Positions 50,525-58,875 of a stretch of DNA of 64,000 nt are shown here, one piece after another. The stretch comes from Streptomyces resistomycificus (GTDB lineage Bacteria > Actinomycetota > Actinomycetes > Streptomycetales > Streptomycetaceae). Below the pieces are notes generated by a model that saw only the letters and a program-made list of their open reading frames with translations, had not been told where the DNA came from and did not search any database. Where the stretch lies: contig NZ_KQ948992.1 of assembly GCF_001514265.1 (NCBI RefSeq), positions 424,086 through 488,085 of the forward strand, in the 5' to 3' direction. Both the position numbers and the translations under genes were made by a program. Numbering within the stretch: position 1 is the stretch's first letter; each line of letters begins with the position of its first letter.

Positions 50525-53500
50525 TCAAGTTCGCGGGCGCGGGGGGAGTTGGGGCCTCGATCTGTTCGGGATGTGCGAGTGGTCCGGCGGGGTTGCCGGG
50601 GGGTTCGTGTCCAGGAGGTCCAGGGCCAGCGTGACGGCGTCCGCCAGTTGGGCGTGTCTGCCCTCCGCCCAGTCGAGGGGGGTGCGGAGGACCTCGAGGT
50701 CGGGGGCGACGCCGTGGTTCTCGACGGACCAGCCGTACGCGTCGAACCAGGCCGCGTTCATCGGCACGGTGATCACCGTGCCGTCGCCCAGTTGGTGGCG
50801 GCCGGTCATGCCGACGACTCCGCCCCAGGTGCGTTGGCCGACGACCGGGCCGAGCCCGAGGAGCTTGAAGGCGGCCGTGATCATGTCGCCGTCCGAGGAG
50901 GTCGCCTCGTCGGCGAGGGCGACCACCGGGCCTCTCGGCGCGTTCGAGGCGTACGACACCGGCTGGGCGTTGCGGGTGAGGTCCCAGCCCAGGATCGTGC
51001 GGGTCAGCTTCTCCACCACCAGTTCGCTGATGTGGCCGCCCGCGTTGCCGCGTACGTCCACGATCAGCGCGGGCCGGGACACCTCCATGCGCAGGTCCCG
51101 GTTGAACTGGGCCCAGCCCGATCCGCCCATGTCGGGGATGTGGAGGTACCCGCAGCGCCCGCCGCTCAACTCCCGGACCACGGCCCGGCGTTTGGCCACC
51201 CAGTCCTGGTAGCGCAGCGGCCGCTCGTCGAGGAGGGGGACGACCGCCACCCGTCGGGCACGCCCCTCGCCCTCCGCCGGGGTGAACGTCAGCTCCACGG
51301 TCGTACCGCCCGCCCCCGCGAGCAGCGGGTACGGCCCCGTCACCGGATCCACCGGGCGGCCGTCCACGTGGGTGAGCACCGCGCCCTCCCGGATGCCGGT
51401 GCCGGCCAGCGGTGAGCGCGCCTTGGAGTCGGAGGAGTCGCCGGGCAGGATCCGCCGGACCGTCCAACCCTCCTCCCGCCGGACCAGGTTGGCGCCGAGG
51501 AGGCCCTGGCGGCGCTGGTAGTGCGGCGGGCCCTCGTTGCGGCGGGCGGCGGAGACGTATGCGTGGGAGGTGCCCAGCTCGCCGAGGACCTCGCGCAGCA
51601 GGTCCGCGAAGTCGTCGGGGGAGGCGACCCGTTCGACCAGCGGGCGGTACTGGTCGAGTACGCCGTCCCAGTCGACGCCGCACATGCCGGGGTCCCAGAA
51701 GTAGGCGCGGATGAGCCGGCCCGCCTCCTCGTACGACTGGCGCCACTCGGCGGCCGGGTCGACCTGGTGCAGGACGCGGCGCAGGTCGATCCAGACCGTG
51801 GAGTCGCTGTCGCCCGGCTCGTTGGACGGGAGGGCGCGCAGGTCGCCCTCGTCCACCACGACCAGCCGTGTGCCGTCCCCGCTGACCGCGAACCAGTCCA
51901 GGTGATCGACGAGTTCGGACTTCTTCGCCTTGGTGATGTTGAAGTGTTCGAGGGTCGGCCGGCCGGTGGTGTCGTCCGGGTTGGCGAACGTCTCGCCGAG
52001 CGCCCCCGAGATCGGCCAGCGCAGCCAGACCAGCCCGCCGCCCGCGACCGGGTACAGCGCCGAGTACTTGGAGGCGCTGACCGGGAACGGCGTCACCCGG
52101 CTCTCCAGGCCCTCCACCTCCACGGTGACCGTGCCGTCGCCGCCCTCGTCCTCGGCCGGGTCCAGGCCCCCGGCGGCCGGGCGGCCCTCCGGGTTCAGGG
52201 CGAAGGGAGAGGGGGTCGCGGAGGACAGCGGGACGAGATACGGGCGGCAGCCCAGCGGGAAGGACAGGTCCCCGGTGTGCACGTCGTAGACGGGGTCGAA
52301 GCCGCGCCAGGAGAGGAAGGCGAGGTAGCGGCCGTCCCTGGTGAACACCGGGTTCTCGTCCTCGAAGCGGCCGTCGGTGACGTCGACGACCAGCCGGTCC
52401 TTCATCCGCGCCATCCTGATCTGGCGCAGCGAGCGTCCGATCCCGGGGTGCGACCACGTCAGCCACGCCCCGTCCGGTGAGAACGCGAGGTCGCGCACCG
52501 GCCCGTTGGCCGAGCGGATCAGTTCGGTCACCTCGCCGTCGGATTCCTCCGTGACGTCGACGAGCAGCAGCCGTCCGTCGTGCGAGGCGATGGCGAGGCG
52601 TTCGCCCCGCGGGTCGGACACCAGCTCCAGCACCCGCCCCAGCCCGCCCGACGCCAACCGTCGGGGCTCACGGTCCCCGGTGGCGCGCGGCAGGTGGGCG
52701 ACCTCGACCGCGTCCTCGCCCTCCGCGTCCGTCACATAGGCGACCTGGCCGACCGAGCCGAGCATCTCCGGGAGCCGGACCCGTACGCCCGGGGTGTCGG
52801 CCAGGGTGCGGGCCGGCCCGTCCCGGTGGGTCAGCCAGTACAGGCTGCCGCGGACGACCACCGCGCTCGCGCGGCCCGTCTCGTCGACCGAGATGCCGTC
52901 CACGTGCTGGGCGGCCGGCACCTGGTACGTACGGCGTCCCGCGCGCGGCCCGCTCAGCCGTACGTCGAGCCGGCGCGGCACCGAGTCCGCCGCGAGGTCG
53001 TCGACGATCCACAGGTCGCCCGCGCACTGGTAGACCACCCGGGTCCCGTCGCTCGACGCGTGCCGGGCGTAGAAGGCGTCGTGGTCGGTGTGCCGGCGCA
53101 GGTCGGAGCCGTCGTGGGCGCAGGAGTAGAGGTTGCCGATGCCCTCGTGGTCGGAGAGGAAGGCGATCCGGCCGCCGACGAACATGGGGGAGTGGAGGTG
53201 GCCCGGGAGGTCGGCCAGCAGCCGCTCGCCGTGCAACCACAGCCGTCCGGTGGCGCCGCCCCGGTAGCGCTTCCAGGCGGCCGGTTCGTGCGGCGGGGTG
53301 CCGGTGAGGAGCAGGGTCTTGCGCTCGCCGTCGAGGTCGGCGACCTGGATGTCGGAGACCGGGCCCCAGGGGAGCTTGTGGCCGGGGTCGCCGTCGGGGC
53401 GGACCTTGTAGGCCCAGGTGAAGTACGAGAAGGGCTCGCCGTGCGAGGCGACGGCGAGGATCGTGCTCCTTCCGTCCCTCTCGGGGGTCCAGCCGCAGAC

Positions 53501-53767
53501 CTGGGTGTCGGCCGAGCCCCAGTGGGTGAGCTGCCGGCCGGGTCCGCCGTCCACCGGCACCAGGTGGATCTCCGGGACCAGACTGCGCCAGCTCGTGTAC
53601 GCGAGATGGCGGCCGTCGGGCGAGAAGCGGGGGTGGCCGACCTTGGTGCGGTCGACGGTGAGCCGCCAGGCTCGGCCGGGACCGTCGAGGGAGGTCAGCC
53701 AGAGGTCGTCCTCGGCCACGAAGCACAGCAGATCGCCGTTCAGATGCGGCAGGCGCAGATAGCTCAC
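50525..53767 (-). CDS. Tricorn-type S41 peptidase
   Basis: 1080 residues from GTG 53767, which gives VSYLRLPHLNGDLLCFVAEDDLW, the usual start of these proteins. The frame stays open to 54418 but runs antisense through the TetR gene. Two beta-propellers fill the first ~660 residues (repeated FSPDGxxLAY/WxS units). A PDZ-like part follows (GIREGAVLTHVDGRPVD), then the S41 core with the His region LGTSHAYVS, then DVRGNAGGHISELVVEKL and TSSDGDMITAAFK containing the nucleophile Ser. Tricorn proteases trim peptides released by the proteasome in the cytosol. No signal peptide is seen. Confidence 0.93.
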   Translation of the reverse strand: MSYLRLPHLNGDLLCFVAEDDLWLTSLDGPGRAWRLTVDRTKVGHPRFSPDGRHLAYTSWRSLVPEIHLVPVDGGPGRQLTHWGSADTQVCGWTPERDGRSTILAVASHGEPFSYFTWAYKVRPDGDPGHKLPWGPVSDIQVADLDGERKTLLLTGTPPHEPAAWKRYRGGATGRLWLHGERLLADLPGHLHSPMFVGGRIAFLSDHEGIGNLYSCAHDGSDLRRHTDHDAFYARHASSDGTRVVYQCAGDLWIVDDLAADSVPRRLDVRLSGPRAGRRTYQVPAAQHVDGISVDETGRASAVVVRGSLYWLTHRDGPARTLADTPGVRVRLPEMLGSVGQVAYVTDAEGEDAVEVAHLPRATGDREPRRLASGGLGRVLELVSDPRGERLAIASHDGRLLLVDVTEESDGEVTELIRSANGPVRDLAFSPDGAWLTWSHPGIGRSLRQIRMARMKDRLVVDVTDGRFEDENPVFTRDGRYLAFLSWRGFDPVYDVHTGDLSFPLGCRPYLVPLSSATPSPFALNPEGRPAAGGLDPAEDEGGDGTVTVEVEGLESRVTPFPVSASKYSALYPVAGGGLVWLRWPISGALGETFANPDDTTGRPTLEHFNITKAKKSELVDHLDWFAVSGDGTRLVVVDEGDLRALPSNEPGDSDSTVWIDLRRVLHQVDPAAEWRQSYEEAGRLIRAYFWDPGMCGVDWDGVLDQYRPLVERVASPDDFADLLREVLGELGTSHAYVSAARRNEGPPHYQRRQGLLGANLVRREEGWTVRRILPGDSSDSKARSPLAGTGIREGAVLTHVDGRPVDPVTGPYPLLAGAGGTTVELTFTPAEGEGRARRVAVVPLLDERPLRYQDWVAKRRAVVRELSGGRCGYLHIPDMGGSGWAQFNRDLRMEVSRPALIVDVRGNAGGHISELVVEKLTRTILGWDLTRNAQPVSYASNAPRGPVVALADEATSSDGDMITAAFKLLGLGPVVGQRTWGGVVGMTGRHQLGDGTVITVPMNAAWFDAYGWSVENHGVAPDLEVLRTPLDWAEGRHAQLADAVTLALDLLDTNPPATPPDHSHIPNRSRPQLPPRPRT

Positions 53768-53849
53768 CTCCCCATGCTTTTCCGGGGGATGGACCCGGGC
53801 AACTCGTGAAAAACCCGGGCGGGGGTGCGGCACGTGACCCGCCACACGA

Positions 53850-53864
53850 ACGAAACAGTTTCGT
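53850..53864. promoter_or_regulatory. TetR-type operator palindrome
   Basis: ACGAAAC-A-GTTTCGT has perfect 7-bp arms and lies 72 bp before the TetR ATG, in the region shared with the divergent protease gene. Confidence 0.6.
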
Positions 53865-53885
53865 TTCGCTGGAGAGTGCGCTACA

Positions 53886-53901
53886 TTCGTGTACGTACGA
53901 A
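53886..53901. promoter_or_regulatory. Second operator-like dyad
   Basis: TTCGT-GTACGT-ACGAA has the same ACGAA half-site as the 53850 palindrome, 35 bp before the TetR start. Together they suggest autorepression. Confidence 0.5.
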
Positions 53902-53935
53902 ACCGTGTCGTCCGGAGCCAGGGAAGGTGAGAGCC

Positions 53936-54538
53936 ATGACTGAGGTCGCGACCGTGCGTCGCAGTCGGATCACGCCCGAGCGCGAGGCCGAGCTGTACTC
54001 GGCCGTGCTGGACCTGCTCCGGGAAGTCGGCTACGACGCCCTCACCATGGACGCCGTGGCCGCCCGGACGCGCTCCAGCAAGGCGACGCTGTACCGCCAG
54101 TGGGGCGGCAAGCCGGAGCTGGTGGCCAAGGCCGTGCGGCACAGCAAGCCGGGCGGCTCCCTGTCCGACATCGACACCGGATCGCTCAGGGGCGACCTGC
54201 ACTCCCTCACGCTGCGTTCGGACGACTGCCAGATGGAGCAGAACTCCGCGCTGATGCGTGGTCTGGCCATGGCGGTCCACGGCAACCCGGACCTGCTGAA
54301 GGCGTTCAAGGAACACCTCATCGAGCCGGAGATGGCGGAGTTCAAGCGGGTGCTGCAGCGGGCGGTCGACCGGGGCGAGGTCCGTGCGGACAACCCGGCG
54401 GCCGACTACATGATGCACATGATGATCGGAGCGTTCGCCGCGCGCACACTGCTCGACGAACAGCCGCCGACGCAGGCCTTCCTGCTTTCGTACATCGACG
54501 CCGTGGTCCTCCCTGCCCTCGGCGTTCCGACTTCCTGA
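53936..54538 (+). CDS. TetR family transcriptional regulator
   Basis: 200 residues from ATG 53936 with GGGAAGG upstream. An in-frame start at 53825 would cross the operator palindromes. The HTH is LYSAVLDLLREVGYDALTMDAVAARTRSSKATLYRQWGGKPELVAKAV. The ligand domain has a TetR_C-like run (MEQNSALMRGLAMAVHGNPDLLKAFKEHL, ADYMMHMMIGAFAARTLLDEQ). The MMPL transporter gene follows 126 bp downstream on the same strand and is the likely target. The palindromes at 53850 and 53886 are probable operators. A drug- or lipid-responsive exporter switch is the usual role. Confidence 0.92.
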   Translation: MTEVATVRRSRITPEREAELYSAVLDLLREVGYDALTMDAVAARTRSSKATLYRQWGGKPELVAKAVRHSKPGGSLSDIDTGSLRGDLHSLTLRSDDCQMEQNSALMRGLAMAVHGNPDLLKAFKEHLIEPEMAEFKRVLQRAVDRGEVRADNPAADYMMHMMIGAFAARTLLDEQPPTQAFLLSYIDAVVLPALGVPTS

Positions 54539-54664
54539 CCGTCCCCCCCCGAAACAGCCCGCCTGACGTCACCGCTCAAGTCGTCGGGACGATCAGCCCT
54601 GCCCACCCAGCGGGTCGATCACCCCTGCCCTGCAAGCACACGACCTGACCGGGAGTACGCCCTC

Positions 54665-56938
54665 GTGGCCACGTTCCTCTACAAACTCGGCCGGCTCGCC
54701 TTCCGGCGACGGCATTTCGTCGCCCTCATATGGGTCGCCCTGCTCACGCTCGCGGGAGTCGGCGCGGCCTCCGCGCCCGCCGCGGGCCCGACCTCCTTCT
54801 CCATCCCGGGCACCGAAGCGCAGAAGGCCTTCGACCTGCTGGAACAGCGCTTCCCCGGGGCCAGCGCCGACGGCGCGACCGGGCGCATCGTCTTCAAGGC
54901 GCCGGACGGCGAGAAGATGACGGACGCCGACAACAAGGCGACCGTCGCGAAGACCGTCAAGGAACTGGGCGACGGCTCCGAGGTCGTCTCCGTCACCGAC
55001 CCCTTCACCACGAACGCCGTGAGCAAGGACGGCACGGTCGCCTACACCTCGGTCAGGTACGACGCTCCCGGCATGGAGCTGGCGGACTCGACCAAGGACG
55101 CCCTGGAGGCGGCCGGGGACGAGGCCCGGGCCACCGGGCTGACCGTCGACATCGGAGGTGACGCCCTCCAGGCCGCGTCCGAGCCGGGGGCGGTCGGCGA
55201 GATCGTCGGCATCGCCATCGCCGCGGTCGTCCTCGTCATCACCCTGGGCTCGCTGGTCGCGGCCGGACTGCCGCTGCTGACGGCGATCATCGGCGTCGGT
55301 ATCGGCGTCTCCACCATCGCCGCCCTCGCCAACGCGCTCGACCTCGGCGACACCACCTCCACGCTCGCGCTGATGATCGGTCTCGCGGTCGGCATCGACT
55401 ACGCGCTGTTCATCGTCTCCCGCTACCGGGGAGAACTGGCCGAGGGCCGCGACCGCGAGGACGCGGCCGGCCGGGCCACCGGCACCGCGGGCTCGGCCGT
55501 GGTCTTCGCCGGTCTCACCGTCGTGATCGCTCTCGCGGGCCTCGCGGTCGTCAACGTCCCGATGCTCACCAAGATGGGCCTCGCGGCGGCGGGCACGGTC
55601 GTGGTCGCCGTCCTCATCGCGCTGACCATGATCCCGGCGCTGCTCGGGTACGCGGGCAAGAGGGTCCGGCCGACAGGCGAGAAGCGCAGGACGCGCGGCG
55701 GCGACAAGGCCGAGGAGGCCGCGCAGTCCGGGCAGTCCGGGAAGTCCGACGCGCCCCAGCAGAAGGCCAAGCCCGGCCTGGGCGTCCGCTGGGCGAGCTT
55801 CGTCATCCGCCGTCCGGCCGTCGTGCTGCTGCTCGGCGTGGTCGGTCTGGGCGCGATCGCCGTCCCGGCCACCCAGCTGGAGCTGGGCCTGCCCGACGAC
55901 GGCTCGCAGCCGACGTCCACGACGCAGCGCCGGGCGTACGACCTGCTGTCGGAGGGCTTCGGGCCCGGCTTCAACGGTCCGCTGATGATCGTGGTCGACG
56001 CCAAGAACAGCGACGACCCCAAGGCCGCGGCCACCACGGTGACCGACCAGATCAAGGGCCTCAAGGACGTCGTGACGGTCACCCCGGCCGCGTTCAACAA
56101 GGCCGGCGACACCGCGACGATCACCGTGATCCCGAACTCCAAGCCGTCCTCGACGCAGACCGAGGACCTGGTGCACGCCATCCGTGACGAGGGCGCCGGC
56201 GTCAAGGCCGACACGGGCGCCGAGGTACTGGTCACCGGTACCACCGCGATGAACATCGACTTCTCGCAGAAGCTCAACGACGCGCTGGTCCCGTATCTGG
56301 CCCTGGTGGTCGGCCTTGCCTTCCTCCTCCTCATCGTGGTCTTCCGCTCGATCCTCGTCCCGCTCAAGGCGGCCCTCGGCTTCCTGCTCAGCGTGCTCGC
56401 CGCGCTCGGCGCCGTGGTCGCGGTCTTCCAGTGGGGCTGGCTCAGCGGTCTGATCGGCGTCGAGGAGACCGGCCCGATCATGTCGATGATGCCGATCTTC
56501 ATGGTCGGCGTGGTCTTCGGCCTCGCGATGGACTACGAGGTGTTCCTCGTGACCCGGATGCGGGAGGCGTACGTCCACGGCGAGAGCCCGAGCCAGGCCG
56601 TGGTGACCGGCTTCCAGCACAGCGCCCGGGTCGTGGCCGCCGCCGCGGTCATCATGATGGCCGTCTTCGGCGGCTTCATCACCTCCGGCGAGTCGATGAT
56701 CAAGATGATCGGCTTCGGCCTCGCGATCGCCGTCTTCTTCGACGCGTTCGTGGTCCGCATGGCGATCGTCCCGGCGGTGCTCGCGCTGCTCGGCAAGAAG
56801 GCCTGGTGGCTGCCGAAGTGGCTCGACCGCGCCCTGCCGAACGTGGACATCGAGGGTGAGGGGCTGCGCACGGAGGACGACCCGCGGAAGGCGGGCGACG
56901 TGGATCCGGACGACGACCGGGAGCTGGTCCGCGCCTGA
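54665..56938 (+). CDS. MMPL family (RND) transporter
   Basis: 757 residues from GTG 54665. Two repeated halves are present, each with a large extracytoplasmic domain after the first membrane helix, then a bundle of five helices. The first half has SLVAAGLPLLTAIIGVGIGV and GLAVGIDYALFIVSRYRGEL. The second has MVGVVFGLAMDYEVFLVTRMREAYVHGESP and the final FFDAFVVRMAIVPAVLALL. The GIDYALFI and AMDYEVFLV Asp-Tyr pairs are the proton-relay motif of MMPL proteins. These export lipids or hydrophobic compounds. The cytoplasmic loop at ~340-370 is Gln/Ser/Gly-rich. It is probably controlled by the upstream TetR. Confidence 0.94.
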   Translation: MATFLYKLGRLAFRRRHFVALIWVALLTLAGVGAASAPAAGPTSFSIPGTEAQKAFDLLEQRFPGASADGATGRIVFKAPDGEKMTDADNKATVAKTVKELGDGSEVVSVTDPFTTNAVSKDGTVAYTSVRYDAPGMELADSTKDALEAAGDEARATGLTVDIGGDALQAASEPGAVGEIVGIAIAAVVLVITLGSLVAAGLPLLTAIIGVGIGVSTIAALANALDLGDTTSTLALMIGLAVGIDYALFIVSRYRGELAEGRDREDAAGRATGTAGSAVVFAGLTVVIALAGLAVVNVPMLTKMGLAAAGTVVVAVLIALTMIPALLGYAGKRVRPTGEKRRTRGGDKAEEAAQSGQSGKSDAPQQKAKPGLGVRWASFVIRRPAVVLLLGVVGLGAIAVPATQLELGLPDDGSQPTSTTQRRAYDLLSEGFGPGFNGPLMIVVDAKNSDDPKAAATTVTDQIKGLKDVVTVTPAAFNKAGDTATITVIPNSKPSSTQTEDLVHAIRDEGAGVKADTGAEVLVTGTTAMNIDFSQKLNDALVPYLALVVGLAFLLLIVVFRSILVPLKAALGFLLSVLAALGAVVAVFQWGWLSGLIGVEETGPIMSMMPIFMVGVVFGLAMDYEVFLVTRMREAYVHGESPSQAVVTGFQHSARVVAAAAVIMMAVFGGFITSGESMIKMIGFGLAIAVFFDAFVVRMAIVPAVLALLGKKAWWLPKWLDRALPNVDIEGEGLRTEDDPRKAGDVDPDDDRELVRA

Positions 56939-56962
56939 CGCGCTCCGCTTCCGCCGCCGGAC

Positions 56963-57006
56963 CAGCCGGTGAGGGCACCGTGGGGACGGTGCGCCCTCAC
57001 CGGCTG
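56963..57006. terminator. Bidirectional terminator
   Basis: CAGCCGGTGAGGGC pairs exactly with GCCCTCACCGGCTG, with an inner ACCGT/ACGGT extension and a small loop, between the convergent MMPL and MarR stops. Confidence 0.85.
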
Positions 57007-57014
57007 TCCGCGTC

Positions 57015-57473
57015 TCAGCCCAGTGGCGTGCCCAGCAGCTCCGTCAGGGTGCGCCTGAAGTCGTCCGTCCGCGGGGCCTCCAGCCCGCCCAACGGAGTGA
57101 GTAGCTGGTCCAGCAGCACCTGAACGGCGTCGATGGCCGGCCGCACCGCCGTCAGCCCCTCGTCGGTCAGCGCCAGCCGAACGACCCGGGTGTCCTCGGT
57201 GTCGCGGGTGCGGCGGACCAGCCCGGCCGCCTCCAGCGAGCGGGCCAGCTTCGACACGTACAGCGCCTCGAGGCCGGTGTGGTCGGCGAGCTCCCGCTGA
57301 CTCGGCTGCCGGCCCGACCGTTCCATCCCGCTCAGGGAGGCCAGCAGCACGTACTGGGCGTGGGTCAGGCCCAGGGGGGCGAGTGCCTGGTCGACGGCGG
57401 TGCGCCACTTGTTGGCCAGCCGCCAGACGAGGTAACCGGGGGTGGGGCCGGGGCCCTTCGGTGCGTCACTCAC
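57015..57473 (-). CDS. MarR family transcriptional regulator
   Basis: 152 residues from GTG 57473. It has the MarR winged helix: LVWRLANKWRTAVDQALAPLGLTHAQYVLLASL, then QRELADHTGLEALYVSKLARSLEAAGLVRR and the wing with RDTEDTRVVRLALTDEGL. The start overlaps the stop of the upstream GNAT gene by 8 bp, so the two are coupled. It probably autoregulates and controls the GNAT gene or the neighbouring MMPL transporter. Ligand unknown. Confidence 0.93.
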   Translation of the reverse strand: MSDAPKGPGPTPGYLVWRLANKWRTAVDQALAPLGLTHAQYVLLASLSGMERSGRQPSQRELADHTGLEALYVSKLARSLEAAGLVRRTRDTEDTRVVRLALTDEGLTAVRPAIDAVQVLLDQLLTPLGGLEAPRTDDFRRTLTELLGTPLG

Positions 57474-58116
57474 GCCCGGTACCGTACATGGCTACTGTCT
57501 CGCGTCCGAGATAGGTGACGCTCGGATCCGCGTGCGGCACCTCGATCTCGTGGAAGCCAAGACGGTCGTAGAACGCCCGGGCGGGGAGGTTGGCGGTGAC
57601 CATCGAGAGGTGCACGGCCGGTACGCCCCGCTCGTGCAGGGCGTGCAGGAACGTCTCCATCAGCCCGCGTCCGAACCCACGCCCCTGCCACTCGGGAAGC
57701 AGGTCGATGTGCAGGTGCGCGGGGTAGGCGGCGACCTCGGCGACGAGCATGCGCTCGGGGTGGTGGAGCAGCGGGACGATCTCGTCGTCCGGGGTGCGGT
57801 GCGGGGTCCGCGGCTCGGGGTACCGGTCGGCGACCAGGGGCAGCCACTTCGCCCGGTAGTCCGCGACGAACCGGGCCGTGTCCGCGGTGCCGAGGACGTA
57901 CCCGACGGCCTGCCCGCCCCCGTCGTCCAGCACGAAGGCCAGCTCCGGCTCCAACTGGACGTACGGCGCCGCGAAGATCGCCGGGAAGACGGTCGGGTCG
58001 GCGTAGTGGGGACGGCTGTCGCGGCCGGCGTGAGCGGTGCGGACGCAGATGTCCTCGACGGCTTCGCGGTCGGCGGGACGGTAGGGGCGCAGAACGGGGG
58101 CGGGTGCCGAAGTCAT
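57466..58116 (-). CDS. GNAT family N-acetyltransferase
   Basis: 216 residues from ATG 58116 with GAAGG seven bases upstream. An in-frame extension to 58497 runs through repeat DNA and is not credible. Motifs are LRPYRPADREAVEDICVRTAHAGRD and the acetyl-CoA site HIDLLPEWQGRGFGRGLMETFLHALHERG, ending VHLSMVTANLPARAFYDRLGFHEIEV. It resembles acetyltransferases related to the C-terminal domain of O-GlcNAcase-like proteins, which act on small amines. It is first in a two-gene unit with the overlapping MarR regulator. Confidence 0.9.
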   Translation of the reverse strand: MTSAPAPVLRPYRPADREAVEDICVRTAHAGRDSRPHYADPTVFPAIFAAPYVQLEPELAFVLDDGGGQAVGYVLGTADTARFVADYRAKWLPLVADRYPEPRTPHRTPDDEIVPLLHHPERMLVAEVAAYPAHLHIDLLPEWQGRGFGRGLMETFLHALHERGVPAVHLSMVTANLPARAFYDRLGFHEIEVPHADPSVTYLGRETVAMYGTGRE

Positions 58117-58314
58117 CGTCGTACCTTCGCCTGCCCGGGAGCGCTCCCGCAAGCCTGCCTGACGGACCGTCGCGAGACTCCCTCGGTGAGCGGACGGCGA
58201 GTGCGCGGCGCCGGTTCTCGGGCGGAGTGTTCGTCGAGGGGTGGTACAGGGGGCGCGCGCCAGAGCGCGCATTATTTCGAAACGCAACCGATCCTTATGT
58301 CGCAAAATAGCAAC

Positions 58315-58397
58315 GGGCCTTCCGTTTTCTGACGGGTTGTTGAATCCTCGAACATGTGCGGAGTGCGGGGGAGTTGTGAAGGCTGCCCGCGTTTCGG
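58315..58397. repeat. Imperfect direct repeat, copy 1
   Basis: It shares an ordered set of blocks with 58571-58650: CTTCCG, GGTTGTTGAA versus GCTTGTTGAA, then GGGGGAGTTGTGAAG versus GGGGGAATTGTGAAG, then GCGCGT-like ends. Spacing between blocks is conserved within a few bases. Confidence 0.55.
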
Positions 58398-58570
58398 TAC
58401 GGCTGCCCAGGGTGACGGATTGTCCTGCGGTCCAGCTGTGGACAGGGCTGTCCGCGGCGGTGGGTCGGAGCGGGAACACCGCAAAACCCCTGCACACTCA
58501 AGTGTTTGACGTCGCCGCTGGCGGTGCGTGCGGGTAGCGCGAGTGATTCGAATGTTTCGAATGGGTAAAG

Positions 58571-58650
58571 GGTCTTCCGCTTCCGGGTGGCTTGTTGAAC
58601 TCTGGGAGTCCACGAATGAGGGGGAATTGTGAAGATCGCTGTGCGCGTCT
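58571..58650. repeat. Imperfect direct repeat, copy 2
   Basis: This is the second diverged copy of the 58315-58397 segment, about 250 bp further on and about 225 bp before the UDP-glucose dehydrogenase start. Confidence 0.55.
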
Positions 58651-58875
58651 GGCGCACGTTCAGGCAGGGGGCCTGGACCGCTCGTTGAGCCGGCGATGAC
58701 TCAAGCGGAGCGCCACTGCAACCCGACGGGGTGTTGCAGCAAAGGCGATCCCGCCCAGCGCACCACGCACTGACCGACGCCGCGGCCGCCTGCTTCAGGA
58801 CCAGGGGCCGTCTTCAGGGGCGCCGTTCCCCGGCCCGCGTATGCCCGCGGTCGGCTGAAGCTGAGGAAAACCACC

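Larger units (their letters stand above)
58117..58875. other. Long intergenic region with an imperfect duplication
   Basis: 759 bp without a supportable gene. It is locally less GC-rich and holds two diverged direct copies of an ~80-bp segment (58315-58397 and 58571-58650). It must contain the promoters of the polysaccharide operon and of the GNAT/MarR pair. Confidence 0.7.

Noticed and set aside
53768..54418. N-terminal extension of the tricorn-type protease
   Set aside because: It runs antisense through the TetR gene and its operators. The family start matches GTG 53767.
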